Shown here: positions 44,640 to 52,541 of the stretch, one piece after another | Layout: each line of letters begins with the position of its first letter | Numbering within the stretch: position 1 is the stretch's first letter | NCBI GenBank assembly: GCA_963575745.1 | Contig: CAUYUJ010019252.1 | Coordinates: 1-56,000 of the forward strand | Direction: 5' to 3' | Length of the DNA: 56,000 nucleotides | Source of the DNA: Prorocentrum cordatum | Lineage: Eukaryota; Sar; Dinophyceae; Prorocentrales; Prorocentraceae | The notes under the pieces: model-generated | What the model was told of the DNA's origin: nothing | Database searches by the model: none | The model's input: the letters and a program-made list of their open reading frames with translations, nothing else | Translations under genes and position numbers: made by a program

Positions 44640-44900
44640 CGCGGGGGGCGGGGGGCCCTCCGCTCAGACCGCTGGGCGCCGACATTTTTTCCTCGGAGGG
44701 CCCCCCCGCCCCCCTCGTTTTCTTTCCCCCCCCCTCCCAAGAAGGCGACCGCGGTGGACAAGAAGAATAACAAGACGGAGGAGAAGGAGGCGGAGAAGAA
44801 GGAGGCGGAGGCGGAGGAGGCGGAGAACGCGCTGGCTGATTTTGAGGAGTCCCTGAGGCGCCTCCCCTTCCTTCTCCCTCCTCCTCCTCCTCCTCCTCCG

Positions 44901-44931
<31 letters not shown>

Positions 44932-44988
44932 CTCCTCCTCCCCCCCCTTCTCCTCCTCCCTTTCCTCCTCCTCCTCCTCCTCCTCCTC

Positions 44989-45019
<31 letters not shown>

Positions 45020-45429
45020 TCCTCCCCCCCCTCCTCCCCGCCGCTCTGGCGCGGCCCGGAGGTTCTGAGCGGCGACGCCGCGCCCGACGCCGGCCGGCGC
45101 CCGACGCCGCGCCCGACGCCGCCGCTTCTCCAGCCATCCCGAGATTTGTTTTTTTGTTCCCGCCGCGGCCCCGGCGGGGCCCTTATGTTTTTAAGATATT
45201 CGCTTGGCCCTTTGTTTTTTGATATTATTCACTTGGGGGGCTGTCGTTTTCACCGTCGCCGAGGGGCCGAAAAAGTCGACGAAGAAACGGGGGCTTGAAA
45301 CAGAAAAAACAAATCTTGGGATGTCTTCGTCTTGTCGCCTCCCCTCGCGGGCGGGCCGGCCGGCCGGCCGGCCGGCGTCGGACTGCGACTGGTGGTCCAG
45401 GGGCCCAGCCGACTACGACTACGACTACG

Positions 45430-45464
<35 letters not shown>

Positions 45465-45467
45465 GGT

Positions 45468-45505
<38 letters not shown>

Positions 45506-46000
45506 GGATGAAGATGAGGATGATAATGAGAATGGTGATGTATGATAATGAGAATGGTGATGATCCTGATGTTGATGATGATGAGGATGCTGATGTTGAT
45601 GATGATGATGACGGTTAATAACAATGACGATGATGATGATGGTGATGATGATGATGTCGATGACGCGGGTTATGATGATGATGGTGGTGATGACGATGTT
45701 GATGATGCTGATGATGATGATGATGCTGTTGGTGATTAGGGTTGTTCTTTCTTATGATGTTGCTGTTCATGCGAATAACGATGATAGTAGTAGTCGTCTG
45801 TAATAATAACCCTGAATGCGGGGCGGCGGCGGGCTCAATCTTTCAATTCCGACAAAGCGCGGGGCAGGATTGGTTCTCGTCGCCGCAGGCCGCGGGCTTC
45901 TACGTGGCCGAAGAGGAAACGGCTGCCTTGGTGGGCGCAGTCGCCGCGGTATACACGTCCGATTTGGGCGCGCTCAGCGCGGCTGCCTTGCCGCCGAGGT
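44640..46000. other. Spacer of CTC, TAC and GATGAT tracts, no gene supported
   Basis: (CTC)n runs 44,875-45,040, GC-rich GACGCC repeats follow (45,070-45,125), then (TAC)n 45,412-45,505 and GATGAT-type repeats 45,505-45,735, without the R3 head. An ORF at 45,742-46,044 has a few specific-looking residues but no recognisable domain. Confidence 0.5.
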
Positions 46001-46024
46001 GGGCCGCAGCGCGCGCCGACGACC

Positions 46025-46108
46025 GCCCTGAGGAGTTGTTCTGATGGGCGGCGTGCGCAGCGAGCGCCGCGCCGACGATCGCCCTGAGGAGTTGTTCTGA
46101 TGGGTGGC
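46025..46108 (+). repeat. 56-bp tandem duplication carrying the GGAGTTGTTC motif
   Basis: GCCCTGAGGAGTTGTTCTGA occurs at 46,025 and again at 46,081, with CGCCGACGA.C before each. These are the first two members of the dispersed motif series in the right-hand segment. Confidence 0.85.
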
Positions 46109-46756
46109 ATGTGAAGCGCGCGGCACTCGTTGTTTCCTTTGCGACCCCTCGAAAAAACTCTGAGCTCGTGGAGAGGGGGAACAGCGCGGTGCGTGTTGGC
46201 AGAGGCCGCGGTCTCTCATGGGTCAGAGTCATCTGTTTCTCTGTCGCGTTTCGGAATTATTAGTCTCGAGGCTTTTCCAGGCGGCCGAGGACGCGGCTGC
46301 TACGAGAAGCCCAAACAACGCAAAACAACCCTTTTGCATTCTCAGACAGCCTCGAGACCCTTCGGGATAATCTGGCGGCGCACCTGGAAAGGGTCCGAGA
46401 GCGCCCTGGGAGGGCCGATTGGCAATGAGCAGATATAGCAACGAGTCTGCCTCGCCTCTCTGCCGTGGCGTCCCAGGCGTACCCCCTCACCCGGCCTCCT
46501 GGCTCACGATTCCAGAGCTCCTTTGGCCCCAGCTCCAGGCTTCCCAGATAGGGTCGAAGTAGGGAGGGTCACAGGACGCCGCGTCGCTGATGCATCAGTG
46601 ATGCGGCGGGATGCGGGGCCGGGTTCCCTCCATCCCGACTTCGCCGATGCATCGGCGATGCAGTGCGATCCGCAGATCCTTTGTTACTCCGGTCCTGTTT
46701 GGGAATCCTCTGCCAGCGCCCAGCTCCGGCCGCGCGCCGACCTGCCTCTCGTCGCA

Positions 46757-47599
46757 ATGTGCACTCCCGGCGCTTCCCACGCTCCGTCCAAGGCGAGGCG
46801 TGACAACCGGGAGTGCTGGTTGTTTCAGGCCGCCAGCGACGGGTGTCTCCCTTGCGTGAAACACTTCCTCGACGTGGAGAACGTCGATCCCGGCGCCCTG
46901 TCTGCCACGCAGAAGTTCACGGCCCTCGACTTTGCCATCCACGCTCACTCGCGCGGCGTCTCCGGCGCACCTGCCGTCGCCGACTTCCTCCGGACACGCC
47001 TGCGCGCCGTCGGCGACGGCGGCGCTTGCCCAAGTGGTGGCGGCAGCGGCCACATCGCGGCGGCCTCCCTGCCACCTGACGCGCGGCCGCCCTGCATGCC
47101 CGGCGCGTCCCATCCGCCCAACAGGAAGCGGCGCGGCAGCCGAGTGTGCTGGATGTACCAGGCCGCCGCAGAGGGGTGCAAGACGTGCGTCCAGTACTAT
47201 GTGAATGAGGAAGCTTTGGACCCCCGCACCAAGTCGGAGAACATGGGGCACACGGCTTTGGATTGGGCGACGTGGGCGGCGAGCAAGGGCGTGGACGGCG
47301 CAGCAGAGGTGGCAGAGTTCCTACGAGAACAGGCGCCGGAGCTGACGGAGCTGCCAGGGAAGCGCCGCGCACCACAGGCGGCCCGCCGCGACGCAGAAAT
47401 GGTTGCGAGGGAGGCCGGGCTCAGCACGCCGCTCCCCGATAATGTCGGTGCGCGCATGATGGCGCAGATGGGGTGGGTGGCGGGCCAGGCACTGGGCCCC
47501 CGCAGCGACGCGGGCTGGCTGGTGGAGCCCTTGCGGCCAGACACATCACACCTGGGAGAGAAGCGGCACGGCGTCGGCTACCTGAGCGAGCTCGAGTGA
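46757..47599 (+). CDS. Gene D: ankyrin-like repeat protein with C-terminal G-patch
   Basis: 280 residues from ATG 46,757 (MCTPGASHAPSKARRDNREC). Upstream in-frame ATGs at 46,601 and 46,658 are possible but add low-complexity sequence. Two tandem units of about 90 residues (about 1-80 and 113-195) share PGASH-P, CW-(L/M)-(F/Y)-QAA-x-(D/E)-GC-x-x-CV, TALD(F/W)A and AEFLR. These look like divergent ankyrin helices. Residues about 229-277 form a G-patch: NVGARMMAQMGWVAGQALGP followed by HGVGY. G-patch proteins bind RNA or stimulate DEAH helicases, so an RNA-processing role is likely. The exon is intact, without introns, and ends TGA 47,597-47,599. Confidence 0.82.
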   Translation: MCTPGASHAPSKARRDNRECWLFQAASDGCLPCVKHFLDVENVDPGALSATQKFTALDFAIHAHSRGVSGAPAVADFLRTRLRAVGDGGACPSGGGSGHIAAASLPPDARPPCMPGASHPPNRKRRGSRVCWMYQAAAEGCKTCVQYYVNEEALDPRTKSENMGHTALDWATWAASKGVDGAAEVAEFLREQAPELTELPGKRRAPQAARRDAEMVAREAGLSTPLPDNVGARMMAQMGWVAGQALGPRSDAGWLVEPLRPDTSHLGEKRHGVGYLSELE

Positions 47600-47630
47600 G
47601 GCGCATGCCAGCCGCGTGCGAGGGTGCCCG

Positions 47631-47976
47631 CGGGGTTGTCCCAACGGCTTGCCTCCGCGGCGACAGCCCGCTGCATCCTTGAGGAGTTGTTCCGGCAGGT
47701 TGCGCGTTGATGGCTGTCTTGAGCGCGCTCGCGCGCTGCTGCCCCGAGGAGTTGTTCCGACGGGCAGCGCGCTCGCTGAATGCATTGCCGCCGAGCCTTC
47801 GCTGCCCCTCCCCCCTTGCCGCCCGCTTGTGGACTTCGCCTTTCAAACGTTTGCCCGAGGGGTTGTCCCGACGGCATATGCGTTTTTGTATATCCTCTCG
47901 CTCTCGTCGCCACCCATGCGCTGTTTCGCTGCCCCGCTCCTTCGCGCCTCAGGCCCGATGGGTTGTCCTGGCGGCA
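47631..47976 (+). repeat. Cluster of five GGGGTTGTCCCGACGG motifs
   Basis: Motif copies start at about 47,631, 47,677, 47,742, 47,853 and 47,953, all on the + strand, in the spacer after gene D. Core G(G/A)GGTTGT(C/T)C(C/T)(G/A)(A/G)CGG, usually preceded by GCC(C/T)GA. Spacing is 46-111 bp. The sequence between copies differs, so this is not a simple tandem array. Confidence 0.85.
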
Positions 47977-47984
47977 TCTGCAGC

Positions 47985-48400
47985 AGAGACCAGGAGAGAG
48001 CCGGATACAATAGCAAATGCCAGCAAAAACCAACGCGGAGCGGCAAAGAGCATGAAAGAGCAGCTGAGATCAACCGAGAGCAGCAGACAACAGCATGGAA
48101 CAGTAGAGAGCAGCGGGAAGCAGGAGGGAGCGGGAGAGACCAGGACAGACCAGTTGAGGCCAGCAGCTGGCCAGCTGACACCGTTGTGGTTGAGGTCTTG
48201 TTTGATAGTTTCGATCGTTTCTGTGTTTTCTGGGAGCCTCCGGAGCTCCCAGGGGTATCTTGACGTCAGGCACCGGGTAACAGCCCAGAGCAGCAGGGAG
48301 CGGCATAATGCAGCAACCAACAGCGAAGACCTGCAGGGCGCAGCAGAGAGTAGCAGAGAGCAGCAGACAACAACAGGCAACAACAGAGAACAGCGGAGAC
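47985..48400 (+). repeat. AGC-rich module, copy 1
   Basis: Irregular CAGAGACCAGCAGA/GAGAGCAG repeats. The part 48,040-48,205 (GCGGCAAAGAGCATGAAAGA, GGGAGCGGGAGAGACCAG, CAGCTGACACCGT) is clearly related to 52,330-52,460. Each copy precedes an intron-free ORF, so it may be a duplicated 5' region. Confidence 0.75.
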
Positions 48401-48537
48401 TGGGGGTGTGATGGGCTTGTGATGGGCTCAAATGGGTTTGTTTCCGTCGCCGTTGTGATGGGCTCAAATGGGAAGATTCGTGTGGGTCTCGTTGCCAGAG
48501 CAGCAAGCAGTCGCGGTGCGCCTGCGTCTCGCCCGCC

Positions 48538-48954
48538 ATGCCTTTCGAGATGGGTGACACCACCGTGCTCGTTCTGTTCGTCGCTGTGCATAAGGATGAC
48601 CAGCCCGCCGTTGAGCACGGGGCGCAGATTCCACGGCGTTTGATGGGGTCCACTCCGTGCGTTGGTTTCCGCACGTCGCCGACGCAGGCCATGGAGCGCG
48701 CTCGCATAGTGCAGCAGAGGAGTGGCGCTTTTGTCTCAAAGGTGAAGCACGTGCTGCTACAGGTGGAGTTCAGCGCCCGCGCTCTCGCGGACCTCACCGT
48801 GACGCCCGCCGCCAGGGAGTACGCCTTCGCGCCAATGCTGCACAAGGTGGTGCATCGGTCCGATGGAGAGACTGACTGGGGAGTCTGGCATTACTGCGGC
48901 GATTTCCCACTGGGGCTCTCTGGGATTCGCCATTGCTGGCGGGAGATTGAGTGA
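48538..48954 (+). CDS. ORF E: small unknown protein
   Basis: 138 residues from ATG 48,538 (CCGCCATG) to TGA at 48,952-48,954. MPFEMGDTTVLVLFVAVHKD; then IPRRLMGSTPCVGFRTSPTQ, SKVKHVLLQVEFSARALADL and HKVVHRSDGETDWGVWHYCG. Composition is globular with alternating hydrophobic strands, unlike the repeat ORFs elsewhere. No family is recognised. The motif series resumes right after it (48,986). Confidence 0.55.
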   Translation: MPFEMGDTTVLVLFVAVHKDDQPAVEHGAQIPRRLMGSTPCVGFRTSPTQAMERARIVQQRSGAFVSKVKHVLLQVEFSARALADLTVTPAAREYAFAPMLHKVVHRSDGETDWGVWHYCGDFPLGLSGIRHCWREIE

Positions 48955-48985
48955 TCTGGAAACGCTTGTTCGCAGGTCGCTACTC

Positions 48986-49100
48986 GGCCGAGGGGTTGTC
49001 CCGACGCTTTTTTTCTCCACCTGCACAGCGCGCTGTCTTGCTTCCGGCGGCATAGACCCCTTTGCTACGTCTCTCGCCTGAGGGGTTGTCCCGACGGCAG
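48986..49100 (+). repeat. Two GGGGTTGTCCCGACGG motifs
   Basis: GGCCGAGGGGTTGTCCCGAC at 48,986 and GCCTGAGGGGTTGTCCCGAC at 49,076, both + strand, between ORF E and the RPA-like gene. Confidence 0.88.
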
Positions 49101-49512
49101 TATTCACGGTCTGAGTGTCTCGCCAATGCATCCAGTGTTTGAGTCGGCAAAGCAAATGGGGCTCCTGCGCGCCCTCCCACCCGCCACTGTCATATCCGTT
49201 GCCTGTCCTGTTTAATCGAGGTCTCCGCTCCCTCGTGGTTGTCGATTCCGCCGAGTGACATCAGACACGAGGGTTTCCGCCGGACCCGCTCACCACCATG
49301 TTATTATGGTTTTCTGATTCGGATACTAACGTCTTTTCGGGGGAGCCGTCTTCGTTGTGCTCTGGTGCATTCGTGCCGTCTCGAGTATGCACGCACGCGC
49401 AGCCGCGCGCCTCACGTCTCGATATTATTCGACTGATCGAGAAGGATGGGACAGGAAAGTGAGAGCTGGGGGCCCCTGTCAGCCTCGACCCCGTGCCAGA
49501 GCTTCCGCAGCG

Positions 49513-49525
49513 CATTTGGCTCAAG
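49513..49525 (+). other. Possible relic of the dinoflagellate spliced leader
   Basis: CATTTGGCTCAAG matches the 3' end of the conserved spliced leader (...CCATTTTGGCTCAAG) except for one missing T. Eleven bases, TTTGGCTCAAG, are exact. It lies 53 bp before the ATG at 49,578. Relic leaders mark genes copied back from trans-spliced mRNA. A chance match is possible. Confidence 0.5.
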
Positions 49526-49577
49526 CATCTTGTGGCCAGCGCCCCCGTTCCATCTCAGTCCGGCGTTGCCGCTGACC

Positions 49578-51500
49578 ATGGCGGACAGCAAGCTCGCTCT
49601 GTCTCCGCGAGAGTTCTCCGGCGATCCCGCCACGTGCGTCTTCGGGCGCGTCGTCATCAAGCGAGGCCCGGTGGAAGTGGGCAACCAAGCGGATGGGAAG
49701 GGCAAGGGCAAGGCCAAGGGCAAACGCGCTGGAAAGGACAGAGAGCCGGGGAGGAAGATCGAAGTGCACATGCTCGGCGGTGACACTGTGGGCGACGTCC
49801 TGTTCCTTGACGGATGGGCAGACGCCGCCGCCCAAGTTCATGCCGCCATGGAGCTGGGCAGGGTCTACCGCGTGTCCGGCGGGGCCGTCGTGAACCAGAC
49901 CCCGAAGTACTCCACTTCTCGGCTGTCGTACTTCTTGCGGGTAAAGCCGCCCTTGGGAGTCAACACGGTCATCCAGGAGTGCACCGAAAGCCCGTGGGTG
50001 GACGTTCCCCTGCATCACCCGTTCGCGGAGATTGCCAGCTTGGGCAGAGTGACCGATACAACGCAGGTGTGCGCGGTCGGCGTCGTGTCTCACCAGCCGG
50101 GCGTCGTGGGGCGCGACACCCAGCACGGCCGAGCAGGCGTCTGCAACGCGGTGATCAAGCAGGGGCGCCACGACATCCGCTGCGCATTCTGGCGAGACCA
50201 TGCCGCGACTCTGGCCGCCTTCCCCGTCGGCTCCGTGATCGCGCTGATGCAAGTGAATGTGAAGCAGCGCAACGGGTCCTGGGAGATCTTCGCCACGGAG
50301 GCCACGGAGGTCACGACTTGTCCTGCAGCTCAAGCGGAGACTGTTCGCGCCGCGACTGACATCTCCGAGGGTGCCGACGCGGCCACGTCCCTCACCAAGC
50401 AGCACCATGCCGTGGACTACGACACGGTGCCCGCCATGGCGAGCACGGTGAGTGGCCTCATGTCGGTGCCCGTGCCTTTCCAGACGCGCGACCTGCCTGG
50501 GGTCTTCGAGCTCCACTGCGTCGCCGTCACGGGCGTGGCAGGTGCTTCCGCCGACAGCGACTGGCAGATCAAGAGCTGCGCAGAGTGCAAGAAGAAGACT
50601 CCCGACCACCAGGACACGTGTGGCAGCCACCCCGAAGCGGGAACTGAGATGCGGTGGCTCCTGAAGCTGGGCATCGCGGACCACACCGGCGGAGGTTCCG
50701 CCGTCCTGTACCACGACGCAGCGTCCACCCTCGACGTGCTCGGCGATTCGGGCACGCCCCTGGACGCCCAGGCTCGCCGCGTGCGCGCTGCGGCATTTCG
50801 GGCGACGCCGTGGACGCTGCGGTGCGTGTTCAAGACAAACGATGTCACCAATGTCAACTACCTCGAGGTGAAGCGGATTGTCCCGACGCTGACGCCCGAC
50901 GGCGTCGTGTCGACGTGGTCGGAGGTGACGGCGCCGCCAGCGGTGAAGACGGGCGGCGCCTGCCCGTTCGCGGCGTGCTCGGACGTCAGCTCGGACGACT
51001 CGCTCGGCTTGCTGCTCGTCCGTGACCTGGAGGTCCAGGCGGTCCGCGTGTTGCTGGTGATGCAGAGGCCCACGGAAGCGGAGACGGTGGCCACACCCGA
51101 CGCAGAGAATCGCGGCCTGCGCGTGCAGCGCCTCGCGCGCTGCGGGTTCCAGTCTAAAAAGGAAGACACGTATTGCGTTAAGACGGCCGGCGTCGCCGGC
51201 GACGTGCAGTGGCTCCTGACGGCCGGGCACGGCGACGCGCACCTCGTGACTGCCATGCTGCGGACAGATAAGGGCTCCGGCCGCGGGACGTTCGATGCGC
51301 TGTCGCACAAGGCCGTGGTCCCCGAGCTCTTGCCCAGCATGGTCAAGCTCATGGCCAGCGCGCAGGGGTCCGGCGGCCCGGCGCTCATCGCGCACGCGCC
51401 CGACGCCACGCCGCTCAAGCGCATGCGGGACCTCGCCTTCTCGCCCCCCGACGCTGCGTCAACGCCATCATCCCTGGCGACGCGTCGCCGACTGGAGTGA
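49578..51500 (+). CDS. Gene F: RPA70-like single-strand DNA-binding protein
   Basis: 640 residues. The start at 49,578 (GACCATGG, MADSKLALSPREF) is preferred over the in-frame ATG at 49,446, because the leader-like relic lies between them. A Lys/Gly-rich loop (GKGKGKAKGKRAGK) interrupts the first OB-like region (residues about 15-130). A second OB region follows (about 140-255, ending GSWEIFATEATEV). The third region has a zinc-binding set C334-x2-C337-x10-C348-x2-H351 and MRWLLKLGIAD, as in the DNA-binding domain C of the RPA large subunit. It ends in a basic tail, TRRRLE. RPA binds single-stranded DNA in replication and repair. Plant and other Helitrons carry RPA-like genes, and the neighbour downstream fits that setting. 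No intron is seen. Confidence 0.78.
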   Translation: MADSKLALSPREFSGDPATCVFGRVVIKRGPVEVGNQADGKGKGKAKGKRAGKDREPGRKIEVHMLGGDTVGDVLFLDGWADAAAQVHAAMELGRVYRVSGGAVVNQTPKYSTSRLSYFLRVKPPLGVNTVIQECTESPWVDVPLHHPFAEIASLGRVTDTTQVCAVGVVSHQPGVVGRDTQHGRAGVCNAVIKQGRHDIRCAFWRDHAATLAAFPVGSVIALMQVNVKQRNGSWEIFATEATEVTTCPAAQAETVRAATDISEGADAATSLTKQHHAVDYDTVPAMASTVSGLMSVPVPFQTRDLPGVFELHCVAVTGVAGASADSDWQIKSCAECKKKTPDHQDTCGSHPEAGTEMRWLLKLGIADHTGGGSAVLYHDAASTLDVLGDSGTPLDAQARRVRAAAFRATPWTLRCVFKTNDVTNVNYLEVKRIVPTLTPDGVVSTWSEVTAPPAVKTGGACPFAACSDVSSDDSLGLLLVRDLEVQAVRVLLVMQRPTEAETVATPDAENRGLRVQRLARCGFQSKKEDTYCVKTAGVAGDVQWLLTAGHGDAHLVTAMLRTDKGSGRGTFDALSHKAVVPELLPSMVKLMASAQGSGGPALIAHAPDATPLKRMRDLAFSPPDAASTPSSLATRRRLE

Positions 51501-51525
51501 GAGCTCGCGCGCGAGCCGCAGCCGT

Positions 51526-51941
51526 GCCTGCGGGGATGTCCCAACGGCGCGCTCTGGCACTGGCGCGAGCCCGCGCTGACTCGGCTGACGCTGCGCCGTC
51601 TTGCGAGGGCGCCCGCGACGCAGTGCCCATCGCCGCTTGTCTCGCCTGAGGGGTTGTCCCGACGGTATTGAGTATTGATTTTACACTTTGTCTCTCCCTT
51701 CTGTCGCCGCCCCAGCCGCGCCCGCGGGGTTGCCCCAACGGCGCGCGCTGGCGCTGGCGCGAGTTCGCGCTGACTCGGCTGACCCTGCGCCGTCTCGCGA
51801 GGGCGCCCGTGACACAGCGCCCATCGCCGCTGGTCTCGCCTGAGGGGTTGTCCCGACGGTATTGATTTTGCACTTTGTCTCTCCCTTCTGTCGCCGCCCT
51901 CGCGCTTTCTCCCGCAGGCCCGACGGGTTGTCCTGACGGCA
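51526..51941 (+). repeat. Cluster of five GGGGTTGTCCCGACGG motifs in a duplicated spacer
   Basis: Motifs start at about 51,526, 51,644, 51,721, 51,838 and 51,918, all + strand. The block 51,526-51,666 is repeated at 51,716-51,861 (shared GGCGCGCGCTGGCGCTGGCG.. and CTGACTCGGCTGACCCTGCG variants), a tandem duplication of about 195 bp containing two motifs per unit. Confidence 0.88.
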
Positions 51942-52119
51942 TCCTGCGCGCGGCGCCCGTCCGGGCGGGGGCAGGCGGCGGAGCTACCGACCATTTCAAA
52001 AATGACAGGGCCTGCGCGCCAGCATTCTCCCTTCCGCTTTCGCCTCCGTCGTCGATCTCCATCCCGGATTGCCTGCGATGCCCGGGCCGTCGAAAATATC
52101 GTGCCCATCCGCTGCCTCT

Positions 52120-52470
52120 CACTGCCGGCAGGGAGCAGCACAGCTGACAGTAGCAGCCAAAATCTGAGACCACCCGTGGCCAGCAGAGAGCACAACAGAG
52201 CACCGGAGAGCAGCAGACAAGAACTGAGACCAGCATAGCATCAGCAGCAGAGACTCACATGCAGCAGCAGAGAGCAGCAGAGACCAAGAGAGAGCAGGAT
52301 GCATTAGCAGAGACCAGCAGAAACCACCACGGAGCGGCAAAAGGCATGAAAGTGCAGTTGAGAGCAGCGGTAAGCAGGATGGAGCGGGAGAGACCAGCTG
52401 AGACCACCATACCCCGAGGTGACCAGCTGAGACCAGCTGACACCGTAGCGATTGAGGCTCAGTCCGCATT
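52120..52470 (+). repeat. AGC-rich module, copy 2
   Basis: CAGAGAGCAGCAGAGACCA repeats before gene G. 52,330-52,460 aligns with 48,040-48,205 (GGAGCGGCAAA..GCATGAAAG.GCAG.TGAGA; GGAGCGGGAGAGACCAG). This is presumably the 5' flank or 5' UTR of gene G. Confidence 0.75.
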
Positions 52471-52541
52471 GGCTTTGCTTCCTGTTGCCAACGCTGCGTG
52501 CTTCACTCGCCGTTGCAAACCGCATATCCCGACATTTCAAC

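Noticed and set aside
49521-51395. 624-codon ORF on the minus strand opposite the RPA-like gene
   Set aside because: It is a shadow of GC-rich codon usage. The plus-strand frame has OB-fold and zinc-binding patterns; the minus frame is His/Arg/Gly/Val-rich without motifs.
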